43,036 nt of DNA from Bacteroidota bacterium (lineage in GTDB: Bacteria > Bacteroidota > Bacteroidia > 2-12-FULL-35-15): assembly GCA_023251805.1 (NCBI GenBank), contig JAHEYB010000024.1:1-43036 (forward strand), given 5' to 3'. Below the pieces are notes generated by a model. That model did no database searches. It saw nothing but the letters and a program-made list of their open reading frames with translations, and had not been told where the DNA came from. Made by a program: the position numbers and the translations under genes. The first letter of the stretch is position 1. The number at the start of each line of letters is the position of its first letter. Positions 35,428-43,036 of the stretch are shown one piece after another.

Positions 35428-36183
35428 ATGATACGAGCAATTATTGTGGACGATGAAGCATTGAGCAAAACAGTTCTAAAGAATCTCATCCTTAAGTATT
35501 GTCCCGAAATTTCACTTTTGGGAGAAGCTTCAAATATTACTGAAGCAAAAAAATTGATAGAAGAACTGAATCCTGATCTTGTATTTTTAGATATTGAAAT
35601 GCCGGGCGGATCAGGGTTTGAATTGTTAGAAAAACTAATTGATAATCCTTCATTAATGGTGATTTTTACAACCGCTTATGACCAATATGCGATAAAAGCT
35701 TTTAAGTTCAACGCACTGGATTATTTGCTGAAACCAATCAATATAAGTGAGTTAATTGCTGCTGTAGCAAAAATTTCCAATCCTGTTCACAAAAAAACAA
35801 TGCGTTCTTCACTAAAGCATTTCATGGATAGTCCCGGCAATTCGGGTATTTCAAAAAATAACAAAGTAGCTTTGCCAACTCAGGAGGGGCTTGTTTTTAT
35901 TGACATAGCTAATATTATCAGGTGCGAAGCGGATGGAAAATATACATATTGTTTCATTTCAGAAGGCAAAGCATTGCACTCAACTAGAAATTTAAAAGAT
36001 TTTGAAGAACAACTGACTCAGTTTGGTTTCTGCAGAATTCACCATGCTCATTTGATTAACCTGAATCATATAAAAACCTATGTGAAAGGCAATGGTGGTT
36101 ATGTATTGATGAATAATAATGATACGGTAACTGTATCAAAACGAAAGAAGGAAGATTTTCTAAAGCACTTAAATAAGATTTAA
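35428..36183 (+). CDS. LytTR-family response regulator
   Basis: 251 residues. The receiver domain (1-120) has acidic Asp8/Asp9, phospho-acceptor Asp55 in VFLDIEMPG, Thr81 and Lys102 in LLKPI. The LytTR DNA-binding domain occupies about 145-250 (LVFIDIANIIRCEADGKYTYCFISEGK, FCRIHHAHLINLNHIKTYVKGNGGYVLMNN, VSKRKKEDFLKHL). The start lies 2 bp after the stop of the propeller kinase, so the two form one operon and a cognate pair. Possible targets include the surface genes around it, but no LytTR site was identified. A strong terminator follows. Confidence 0.95.
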   Translation: MIRAIIVDDEALSKTVLKNLILKYCPEISLLGEASNITEAKKLIEELNPDLVFLDIEMPGGSGFELLEKLIDNPSLMVIFTTAYDQYAIKAFKFNALDYLLKPINISELIAAVAKISNPVHKKTMRSSLKHFMDSPGNSGISKNNKVALPTQEGLVFIDIANIIRCEADGKYTYCFISEGKALHSTRNLKDFEEQLTQFGFCRIHHAHLINLNHIKTYVKGNGGYVLMNNNDTVTVSKRKKEDFLKHLNKI

Positions 36184-36192
36184 GTTAAATAA

Positions 36193-36232
36193 AAAGCGAG
36201 ATATGATGCATAAATGCATCATATCTCGCTTT
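36193..36232. terminator. Strong bidirectional terminator
   Basis: A perfect 18-bp stem (36193-36210 with 36215-36232; arm aaagcgagatatgatgca) around a 4-base loop, with A/T flanks. It separates the LytTR regulator gene from the convergent siaC-type gene. Confidence 0.92.
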
Positions 36233-36256
36233 AAAATATAAATTTAAAGCCGTTTA

Positions 36257-36637
36257 TTATTCAGCTACCTGAACCATTTTAAATGGCACGTTGATAATTG
36301 CTTGGTAATCTTCACCCGCTTCTAGCATATCCTCATCATCTTCTTCATAATACCAATTGATTACTACTGCGCTTCCACCTTTGTTGATCGCTTCCAATTT
36401 TTTAAATACATCTAAAATGCATTTAGATGAACTTGTATTAAAATACTCTAGTTGAATATTTACGTTGGTTGCAGACTGAGGTTTTCCCGCATATTTCTCT
36501 AACCAATCCACTAATGGTTTGTAAAACTCGATAGAGTTTTCAGGGATTGAACGACCTTTAATTTCTAAAAAGCCTTTTCCTGTATCAAAAGTGATAGTAG
36601 GGGTTTTTGGTGTTCCTTCAATTGAAATTGTTTCCAT
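36257..36637 (-). CDS. siaC: SiaC-family partner protein (DUF1987)
   Basis: 126 residues. The start ETISIEGTPKTPTITFDTGKGFLEIKGRSIPENSIEFYKPL is characteristic of the family. The motif EYFNTSSSK places a threonine at residue 68, the position phosphorylated in Pseudomonas aeruginosa SiaC. In that system SiaB phosphorylates SiaC, the PP2C phosphatase SiaA reverses this, and unphosphorylated SiaC activates the diguanylate cyclase SiaD. It lies 10 bp after the SiaB-type kinase gene, in one operon. No cyclase is found here, so its output partner in this organism is unknown. The C-terminal EEDDEDMLEAGEDY is acidic. Confidence 0.9.
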   Translation of the reverse strand: METISIEGTPKTPTITFDTGKGFLEIKGRSIPENSIEFYKPLVDWLEKYAGKPQSATNVNIQLEYFNTSSSKCILDVFKKLEAINKGGSAVVINWYYEEDDEDMLEAGEDYQAIINVPFKMVQVAE

Positions 36638-36647
36638 AATCTTATTT

Positions 36648-37193
36648 TTATTGTGATATTTTAATATTTAAACTGAAAAATGAAAATTTGTCGTCCACCG
36701 GTGAAAAATTGAAATTCAATTTCTCTCCTGTTTTTCGTGCAATGTCTATCATTCCTAATCCACCTCCACCTTTCAATGACATTTCACCATTATTTAAAAC
36801 TGCTTTGTAATATTCTTTTAATTCTTCTTTAGATAATAAATTAATGTCTTCCAATCGTTTTTTCAAACTTTCAACATTTTCTTTTTTGATGTAATTACCG
36901 GTAACAATATTGTATTGATTATCCAATTTGCCAATCATAAAAATAGCGGAACGTATAACATCATTTTGTTCGGGTGCTACTTCATCCATATGATGATAAA
37001 GATTTTGCAGACACTCAACTAGTACATTGTAAACTTTCTTTTTAATCTTTGGTTCTTCCTGCAAATTATCCAATTTGGATTCCATAATCTGCAAGATGGA
37101 GGTAAGTAATTCAGAAGTGATATCACCTTTAAAAGAGAGCATAATATTATTACGCTCCATTTTATCATAAAAATCGTAAATATCTAACATCAT
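36648..37193 (-). CDS. siaB: SiaB-family protein kinase (GHKL-type)
   Basis: 181 residues, starting MMLDIYDFYDKMERNNIMLSFKGDITSELL. A GHKL-like ATP site is supported by VYNVLVECLQNLYHH (N-box region, about 54-68) and by the glycine-rich SLKGGGGLGMIDIARKTG (about 139-156). The family acts as a small cytoplasmic Ser/Thr kinase for SiaC, comparable to anti-sigma-factor kinases. It is the first gene of a two-gene operon with siaC and has a strong promoter of its own 50 bp upstream. Either of two adjacent ATG codons can be the start. Confidence 0.88.
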   Translation of the reverse strand: MMLDIYDFYDKMERNNIMLSFKGDITSELLTSILQIMESKLDNLQEEPKIKKKVYNVLVECLQNLYHHMDEVAPEQNDVIRSAIFMIGKLDNQYNIVTGNYIKKENVESLKKRLEDINLLSKEELKEYYKAVLNNGEMSLKGGGGLGMIDIARKTGEKLNFNFSPVDDKFSFFSLNIKISQ

Positions 37194-37244
37194 AAAACAC
37201 TAAGTTAAATCGATAAAGCTGATAATTCTGATTTGTTAATTAAG

Positions 37245-37274
37245 CAAATATATAAATAAGTTTAATTAATCAAA
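37245..37274 (-). promoter_or_regulatory. Promoter of the siaB-siaC operon
   Basis: On the minus strand: -33 TTTG (37271-37274), an 18-bp spacer, and -7 TATATTTG (37245-37252), an exact consensus match. Expected start is near 37238, giving a 45-base leader. Confidence 0.8.
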
Positions 37275-37326
37275 CAGCAAACACTAATTTTTTACTCCTT
37301 ATTAATTTAACCATTCATTCACATCC

Positions 37327-37350
37327 AAAACCCCAGCAAACAAGGGTTTT
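37327..37350 (-). terminator. Possible terminator of the lipoprotein gene
   Basis: aaaaccc (37327-37333) pairs with gggtttt (37344-37350), 11 bp after the lipoprotein stop. The stem is short and A/T-flanked on the minus strand. Confidence 0.5.
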
Positions 37351-37361
37351 AACAATGTGCA

Positions 37362-38186
37362 TCAATTCATTGTAAAAGCAAAAGTATTACCATTTATAGT
37401 AAGTGTTGCCTGATCATCACAAATTCCCGCTCCGTAATCAACTGTGCGAGTTGCTTTGCCTTCAGGTGTCAAATCAATTTTACCCGACTGAATCCAAGTA
37501 CAAGACATTGCTTTGATTACCGGAGATGTTACATTCACCGTATAATTTTTTCCTTCACGGGTTTTACCTACCGCATTTCCAGTAAACTGGTAAACATCAT
37601 TGGTTAACAACGTGTCTCCCATACCTGCAGTTTGCGTCATTGTTCTGGTACAAGCCCACTCTAAGTTCCAGCTGGATGCAATACATTTTCCGCCAATAAT
37701 ATTATTTGTAAATGAATAAGCTGAGTTACGGATAATCATAATGCTATCACAAGCATATTGTACAAAATTTGCTGCACTGGCACCTTTTACATAATAGTTA
37801 ATCAATTTAACTGTAACCGTACAACCCGCAGTATCCCATGAACGATCATATGTTGCAACTACTTGCCCCTTACGTGTTTTACCATCAATAGGGTCAACTG
37901 TTCCTGTTGTTCCATAATCCAAGGTCATAGTTACCGGAAAACCATCTAACGTATCAGCAGGATTGATAATAACCATTGGATAAGTAGACATCATAGATTT
38001 TACACCTTGTTCCTTAATGGCATATCCATTAATAATTCCCATTCTACCAGTGAATTCGCCCTCACAAACGCTATTATCAGTTGCTGACTGTGTTTCTGTA
38101 TCTGGCTCCTCTTTTTTACAAGAATTAAATGTTAATGCAAGTACTGCAGAAACAAATAAAAGTAATGAATATAGAATACGTTTCAT
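37362..38186 (-). CDS. Lipoprotein of unknown function in the Sia-like block
   Basis: 274 residues. The signal peptide ends in the lipobox TFNSC (Cys near 23), followed by KKEEPDTETQSATDNSVCEGEF. The mature part is beta-rich, with several 'MTLDYGTTGTVDPIDGKTRKGQVVATY' type strands and repeated Cys residues. The motif 'DYGTTG..D.IDGKTRKG.V...Y' and later 'VGKTREGKNYTVNVT' and 'RTVDYGAGICDDQATLTINGN' recur within the protein. The repeat suggests duplicated domains. Similar small beta-lipoproteins occur in Bacteroidota without assigned function. It lies between the propeller phosphatase and siaB genes, with its own promoter and terminator, so a functional link is only suggested. Confidence 0.8.
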   Translation of the reverse strand: MKRILYSLLLFVSAVLALTFNSCKKEEPDTETQSATDNSVCEGEFTGRMGIINGYAIKEQGVKSMMSTYPMVIINPADTLDGFPVTMTLDYGTTGTVDPIDGKTRKGQVVATYDRSWDTAGCTVTVKLINYYVKGASAANFVQYACDSIMIIRNSAYSFTNNIIGGKCIASSWNLEWACTRTMTQTAGMGDTLLTNDVYQFTGNAVGKTREGKNYTVNVTSPVIKAMSCTWIQSGKIDLTPEGKATRTVDYGAGICDDQATLTINGNTFAFTMN

Positions 38187-38229
38187 GGTATATAGATTTT
38201 AAGTTTTTTGCTAAATTTTATCCTAGCAT

Positions 38230-38260
38230 CAAATATAAGAATATTTTACAATTTGTCAAA
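38230..38260 (-). promoter_or_regulatory. Promoter of the lipoprotein gene
   Basis: On the minus strand: -33 TTTG (38257-38260), a 19-bp spacer, and -7 TATATTTG (38230-38237). Expected start is near 38223, a 37-base leader before the ATG at 38186. Confidence 0.78.
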
Positions 38261-38286
38261 AAATTGACGAAAAAGCCCTTCTTCCC

Positions 38287-41200
38287 TTAAAATCGGATGC
38301 CGATTACTAAAATATCATCAATTTGCTGATAACCACCCCTCCAAGTTTCAAAGGTTTGATCCAGCGTTTTACATTGCTCTTCCATGCTCTGTGATTGCAT
38401 CTCCAACATCAATTCATTGAATCGTTTTACCATGAATTTTTTGCCTTTTTCTCCACCAAACTGATCGGCATATCCATCTGAGGCCATATAAATGGTATCT
38501 CCTTTATTGATTTTAATGTTATGAGCAGTGAACTTCCGGTCGGCATCCAATTGTGAGCCACCAATAGGGTTTTTATCCGCCTCTATTTTATCAAATTTTT
38601 GATTGTTTACAATAAACAAAGGACGATAAGCTCCTGCATATTGCAACTCATTATTTTTTGTATCAATGCAACAAATGGCCACATCCATTCCATCGCTTGT
38701 ATCCACTACGTTTGTTCCTTGTTTTAAAGCTGCCTGCACACCGCGATGCAAAGCATTCAATATTTCATCGGGTTGGGTAATACCATTTTCACTGATGATT
38801 TGATTCAACAAATTATGCCCTATCATACTCATAAAAGCTCCGGGAACACCATGACCCGTACAATCCACTGCTGCAATTATTTTTTTGCCATCTTTTACCC
38901 CAAACCAATAAAAATCACCACTAACAATATCTTTTGGCTTATACAAAATAAAAGACTCAGGGAAATATTTAAAAATTTGTTCCAAAGGAGGCAATATTGC
39001 CAACTGAATTCGCTTTGCATACTGAATACTACTGGTAATGTCTTTGTTTTTTTGAGCCAGCTCCTGCGTACGCTCTTCCACTTTTTCTTCCAAAATTTTA
39101 TTTTCTCGCTTGATAGAGCTTGTACGGTATTTAACAAAACCCCAGAAACCACCAATCACAATAAATATACAAAGTGCATAAAACCATTTTGTGCGCCAAA
39201 ATGGAGGATTAATACGAATGTGAAGTATTACGCCTTCGTTATTCCAAGTTCCATCGTTATTAGCTCCACGCACTTTCAACACATAATCACCTCCGCTTAG
39301 TTCGGTATAACTGGCATAACGTTGTGTGCTGGGTGGCGACCAATCCTCATCTACTCCTTCGAGCATGTAAGAATATTTATTTTTCCCCGGCATTTGATAA
39401 TCCAAGGCCACAAAATCGAAAGAAAAGAAATTTTGTTTATAGGTCAACTCTAAATATCTTTTATCGTAAATCAATGTATCTAAAAATATTTCGGTACCAA
39501 ATCGTTTGTAGGAAATTAAATGCACTTGAGGAATGTTAGCATTGTCCTCAATTTTGTCGGGATGAAACGTATTAAAACCATTTACTCCTCCTAAAAATAT
39601 TTCTCCGGTTTTGGATTGATGATATGCCCCTTGATTAAATTCTAATCCTTGTAATCCATCATTTACATCATAATTTCTAAAAGCAGCACCATTTTCGTTT
39701 TTAATTAGGGCATTATATTTTGAAACTCCTTTATTGGTACTCATCCATAAATTGCCTTTGTTATCCGGCAAAATGCAATAAATAAAATCGTTGGGTAAAC
39801 CATCTTTTTCGAAATACGCTTCAAATTTTCCTGTTTTTGCATCCAACTTATTTAATCCGTTTGATGTACCAAACCACATATTTCCTTGTGGGTCTTCATA
39901 CGCACAATTCACCGCATTTGAACTAATGCTATTTGCTTTTTCATCACGCGTGTAAATCCTAAAAACATTTGATTCCTCATTATACCTAATCACTCCGCCA
40001 CCATCGGTAGCAATCCACATGTTTTTTTTGCTGTCTTGATAAATGTTGTAAATATTGTCAATACTCAATCCGTTTTCACTTGTATAATGACTGCTGAATT
40101 TTTTAATTTTTTTATCATATACAAAAACTCCTGCACCATAAGTTCCTACCCATATTTTTCCATCATCTGCTTGAAAAATGGAAACAATTGTAGCTGCATT
40201 AACAGGTTTAAATTCAGGGTAAGAAGTAATTTTTTTTGTTTTTTTATCATAGGAATTTAAGCCACCACCCCAAGTTCCAACCCAAATCAATCCTTCCTTA
40301 TCTTGATAAAGCGACAAAATTGAATTGTTTGAAGCCGTTGATAACTCATGGTAATGCTGAAACTTATCTGCATCACGGTCGATACTTGTCAAACCACCTC
40401 TTCGCGTTCCTACCCATAATAATCCATCACTATCTTCTAACAAAGAAAGCACTTCACTGCTTTTTAAACTGTTTTCAAAATCAGATGTTTTTTTATAAAA
40501 CTTAAATTTACTGGATGCCCGGAAATAAGCATTCACGCCACCGCCTTCGGTACCAATCCAAACCGAACCTACTTTGTCGTGATAAATACATTTTATTTGA
40601 TTGCTGGCAATTCCGGCAGGATTTTTTTCATCATACGAAATCCGTCTGAACCTGCCCGTTTTTTTGTTATATAAATTTATTCCGTTACCATAAGTTGCTA
40701 TCCATAAAAATCCATTGGCATCTTCATTGATGCTCATGATTTGATCGTTACTTAAAGAATTTACATCGGTTTCTTTGTTGCGAATGTTTTTAATGAATTG
40801 CCCCGAGTTAGGATCAAAAATTTGTATTCCCTCTCCAAATGTTCCAATCCAAAACATTCCATCTTTGTCTTCATAAATAGTACGAATCAAGGCAATGCTT
40901 TCATAAAGCAATTCACCTTTATCATTCAATTGATTATAGCTTTTGAATTCCCCCGTTTTTTTATCAAAAGAATTTAATCCGCCACCATAAGTACCTACCC
41001 ATAACTTTCCATCAGATGCTTCTAATAAGCACCAAGCATTATTATTGGATATGCTGTTCGACTTTTTGCTATCGTTGAGATAACGTGTAAACTTTTTTGT
41101 TTTTTGATTGTAAGAATTTAATCCATCATCCGTTCCAATCCACAACAATCCTTCTTTATCCTCCAAAATGGATTTTACATTGTTATTACTCAAACTATTT

Positions 41201-41592
41201 TTATTCCCCGAAATGCCTATGTGATGTGTAAATTTTCCGGTGCTTAAATTATACACGTCAAAACCACCTCCATTAGTACCAATAACCAATTCGCCACTTT
41301 TAGTTTCGTACAGCGCATTGATAAAATTATTAGAAATGGTATTGGAATCAAGCTGACTATTTTTAAAAACGGTGATACTGTATCCATCGTATTTGTTAAG
41401 TCCATCCTGGGTTCCAAACCACATAAAACCTCTGCTGTCTTGGAGTACACAATTTACCACTCCCATGGACAAGCCTTGCTCTGAAGAAATATGACTGAAT
41501 TTAAGCTCTTGAGATTTACCGGAAATGGTAAAACCAAAAAACAGGGAAGTAACAAGTAAGAATCTTAAATATATGGAGTGAACTCTATTCAA
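38287..41592 (-). CDS. Beta-propeller sensor fused to SpoIIE/PP2C phosphatase
   Basis: 1101 residues. The signal peptide (about 1-28) is followed by about 12-14 two-component-regulator propeller repeats (about 33-690, e.g. FMWFGTQDGLNKYDGYSIT, LWVGTYGGGLNSFDKKTG, MWIATDGGGVIRYNEES). A Y_Y_Y domain (about 710-790), one transmembrane helix (about 798-818) and a coiled coil (about 822-850, EEKVEERTQELAQKNKDI) come next. The C-terminal SpoIIE-type PP2C phosphatase (about 880-1100) starts YKPKDIVSGDFYW and has the metal-binding AVDCTGHGVPGAFMSMIGHNLL and DGMDVAICCID. This is the likely SiaA-like phosphatase, with an extracytoplasmic sensor in place of HAMP. It ends DDILVIGIRF. Confidence 0.93.
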   Translation of the reverse strand: MNRVHSIYLRFLLVTSLFFGFTISGKSQELKFSHISSEQGLSMGVVNCVLQDSRGFMWFGTQDGLNKYDGYSITVFKNSQLDSNTISNNFINALYETKSGELVIGTNGGGFDVYNLSTGKFTHHIGISGNKNSLSNNNVKSILEDKEGLLWIGTDDGLNSYNQKTKKFTRYLNDSKKSNSISNNNAWCLLEASDGKLWVGTYGGGLNSFDKKTGEFKSYNQLNDKGELLYESIALIRTIYEDKDGMFWIGTFGEGIQIFDPNSGQFIKNIRNKETDVNSLSNDQIMSINEDANGFLWIATYGNGINLYNKKTGRFRRISYDEKNPAGIASNQIKCIYHDKVGSVWIGTEGGGVNAYFRASSKFKFYKKTSDFENSLKSSEVLSLLEDSDGLLWVGTRRGGLTSIDRDADKFQHYHELSTASNNSILSLYQDKEGLIWVGTWGGGLNSYDKKTKKITSYPEFKPVNAATIVSIFQADDGKIWVGTYGAGVFVYDKKIKKFSSHYTSENGLSIDNIYNIYQDSKKNMWIATDGGGVIRYNEESNVFRIYTRDEKANSISSNAVNCAYEDPQGNMWFGTSNGLNKLDAKTGKFEAYFEKDGLPNDFIYCILPDNKGNLWMSTNKGVSKYNALIKNENGAAFRNYDVNDGLQGLEFNQGAYHQSKTGEIFLGGVNGFNTFHPDKIEDNANIPQVHLISYKRFGTEIFLDTLIYDKRYLELTYKQNFFSFDFVALDYQMPGKNKYSYMLEGVDEDWSPPSTQRYASYTELSGGDYVLKVRGANNDGTWNNEGVILHIRINPPFWRTKWFYALCIFIVIGGFWGFVKYRTSSIKRENKILEEKVEERTQELAQKNKDITSSIQYAKRIQLAILPPLEQIFKYFPESFILYKPKDIVSGDFYWFGVKDGKKIIAAVDCTGHGVPGAFMSMIGHNLLNQIISENGITQPDEILNALHRGVQAALKQGTNVVDTSDGMDVAICCIDTKNNELQYAGAYRPLFIVNNQKFDKIEADKNPIGGSQLDADRKFTAHNIKINKGDTIYMASDGYADQFGGEKGKKFMVKRFNELMLEMQSQSMEEQCKTLDQTFETWRGGYQQIDDILVIGIRF

Positions 41593-41624
41593 AATTTTTT
41601 ATTTGGAAGTAAATATAGGAAATT

Positions 41625-41926
41625 TTCGTCATGCTGAGCGGAGTCGAAGCATACATTATTAGAAGCAATATACACTCGTTTTTTCATCTATCTACCCTTC
41701 GACTTCGCTCAGGGTGACGCTCCGAAAAACAGTATATTATATTCTCATATCAATAACTAAAATTACTTCGTCATGCTGAGCGGAGTCGAAGCATACATTA
41801 TTAGAAGCAATATACACTCGTTTTTTCATCTATCTACCCTTCGATATGTCTGCTTCAACGCAGAATGCTCAGGGTGACGCTCCGAAAAACAGTATATTAT
41901 ATTCTTATACCAATAACTAAAATATC
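41625..41926. repeat. Tandem duplication that includes the tail of a phosphatase gene
   Basis: Copy 1 is 41625-41766 (142 bp); copy 2 is 41767-41926 (160 bp) and carries 18 extra bases near 41845. They are otherwise nearly identical. Each holds a 24-bp repeat pair forming a large hairpin (41629-41652 and 41695-41718 in copy 1). Copy 2 contains the last codons and stop of the phosphatase at 41897. Copy 1 contains a decayed version of the same tail, readable as ILVIDMRI plus stop. The rest of 41593-41896 holds no gene; a -7-like TATATTTA for the propeller phosphatase gene lies at 41610-41617 on the minus strand. Confidence 0.8.
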
Positions 41927-43036
41927 ATCAACCTGGTCTAAAGAACCTTTCCATTGCTCGAAATGATAATTGAGAATATGCTTTTGTTCTTCCATCGTAT
42001 TATCTTGCATTTCAATCAACAACTCTTGGAATTTTTTGTACTTGAATTTTTTTCCATTCGGACCGCCAAATTGGTCGGCATAACCATCCGTAAATAAATA
42101 CACCGAATCACCTTTCTCCAATTTTATCACATGATTAGTGAACACTTTCACATCTGCATTTTCGGTATCCGCACCAATTGCCAGCTTATCGGGTTTTACT
42201 TCTATAAATTGCTTTTGGCGGACAATGTATAATGGATTATTTGCTCCGGCATATTGCAATTCCAGTTTTTCGAAATTGATGGCACACAAGGCCATATCCA
42301 TTCCATCTTTTATAGAGTTTAATGTCTTTGTAATTTCTTTATTTAAAAATCCCAATGCATCAGCAGGAGAATTTACTGCAGCTGCTGTAGTAGTTTGATT
42401 CAAAATGGTACTTCCAATAATGCTCATTAAAGCTCCGGGAACACCATGGCCGGTGCAATCAACAGCCGCCATCACTGCAATATTTTCCATTGGCTTTCCA
42501 TCTTGCGGAGTTGTTTTCACAGAGGCATACCAATAAAAATCACCACTCACAATATCTTTCGGCTTAAATAAAATAAAGTAATCTTTTAAAACTGTATCTA
42601 TTTTTTCAGAAGAAGGCAAAATCGCTTGTTGAATACGTTGAGCATAATTTATACTATCTCGAATGTCCTTACTTTTTTCTTCAATGATTTCGTTTTTTAT
42701 TTCCAATTGATTATTGGATTCAGCTAAAGCCAAGCGAGAAATAATTTCTTTTTTTGTAAGGTTGGTGCGAGTGTGAATCAACAAAATGGTAAACAAGGCA
42801 ACCGACAAGGTTAACATTCCACCATTGATTAAAATATCTCCCACTTTTAAATGTCCTAACAACCAAAAGAAAATGACATTTGCTAAAAGTGAAAACACCA
42901 CCACCATCACCGAATAAAACGGGCGCCACAAAACAAACATTCCTGCTCCAATAAATAAAGCGATATACGCAAAAGTATGTTTCTGCAATTCATCCACATT
43001 CATTACACTAAACATGTATGCATTTTGAATGGAGAT
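41897..43036 (-). CDS. Membrane-anchored SpoIIE/PP2C phosphatase (5' end beyond window)
   Basis: At least 379 residues. The frame is open to the window edge (…ISIQNAYMFSVMN), so the real start is probably outside; an internal ATG at 43015 is unlikely to be the start. Three hydrophobic segments (AYIALFIGAGMFVLW, VMVVVFSLLANVIFFWLLG, GGMLTLSVALFTILLI) precede a coiled coil (LALAESNNQLEIKNEIIEEKS) and the SpoIIE domain: FILFKPKDIVSGDFYWYAS, MAAVDCTGHGVPGALMSIIG, DGMDMALCAINFE, SVYLFTDGYADQFGG, and the end DDILVIGIRI. It is close to the preceding phosphatase in this domain but has a different N-terminus. This could be the SiaA-type membrane phosphatase that controls SiaC. Confidence 0.9.
   Translation of the reverse strand: MSIQNAYMFSVMNVDELQKHTFAYIALFIGAGMFVLWRPFYSVMVVVFSLLANVIFFWLLGHLKVGDILINGGMLTLSVALFTILLIHTRTNLTKKEIISRLALAESNNQLEIKNEIIEEKSKDIRDSINYAQRIQQAILPSSEKIDTVLKDYFILFKPKDIVSGDFYWYASVKTTPQDGKPMENIAVMAAVDCTGHGVPGALMSIIGSTILNQTTTAAAVNSPADALGFLNKEITKTLNSIKDGMDMALCAINFEKLELQYAGANNPLYIVRQKQFIEVKPDKLAIGADTENADVKVFTNHVIKLEKGDSVYLFTDGYADQFGGPNGKKFKYKKFQELLIEMQDNTMEEQKHILNYHFEQWKGSLDQVDDILVIGIRI

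Noticed and set aside
38746-40505. Plus-strand ORFs across the propeller phosphatase gene
   Set aside because: They lie antisense to conserved propeller and SpoIIE motifs and have no recognisable features of their own.
41625-41926. CRISPR-like or clustered repeat array
   Set aside because: Only two copies of a long unit, directly adjacent without spacers; a tandem duplication explains it.

Overview
The window is chromosomal DNA from a low-GC member of the Bacteroidota. The evidence is an orphan GldM, two proteins with type IX secretion (T9SS) sorting tails, two DUF4249 lipoproteins, many lipoproteins, and promoters of the Bacteroidota form TTTG-N18/19-TAnnTTTG. It looks like a gliding or T9SS-bearing environmental lineage (Flavobacteriales, Chitinophagales or similar). 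The genus cannot be fixed from sequence alone. I see no rRNA, tRNA, CRISPR array, prophage or classical insertion sequence.

Left third (1-20 kb) is mostly housekeeping: a DUF4249 lipoprotein, trxB, a MORN/YwqK-type secreted protein, a cold-shock gene, an alpha/beta hydrolase lipoprotein, dnaK, a second DUF4249 lipoprotein, panB, an RluA-family pseudouridine synthase, arfB, an N-acetylmuramoyl-L-alanine amidase, an orphan gldM, priA, a YdcF/SanA-like lipoprotein, pfkA and a THUMP-domain RNA methyltransferase. Between panB and the pseudouridine synthase sits a compact unit of about 613 bp: a GxxExxY gene, broken by one stop codon, between 39-bp near-perfect terminal inverted repeats. Intergenic spaces are rich in palindromic repeats. 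Two low-complexity repeat tracts also lie in frame inside priA.

Middle (20-32 kb) is envelope and signalling: a T9SS cargo protein, then a lipoprotein, a small secreted protein and a 1030-residue ABCG-like transporter whose N-terminus resembles TerB. A 7TM-PAS histidine kinase, an ECF sigma/RskA-type anti-sigma pair and a 1011-residue T9SS cargo protein with a 40-residue membrane ORF behind it follow.

Right end (32-43 kb) is a signalling block. On the plus strand a beta-propeller LytS-type histidine kinase is followed by a LytTR response regulator. On the minus strand lie a membrane-anchored SpoIIE/PP2C phosphatase (cut by the window edge), a second phosphatase carrying the same kind of propeller sensor, a lipoprotein, a SiaB-family kinase and a SiaC-family partner protein with the expected phospho-threonine at residue 68. 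Together these have the parts of a SiaA-SiaB-SiaC partner switch, but no diguanylate cyclase (the SiaD output of Pseudomonas) is present. This block is the best candidate for an incompletely described system here.
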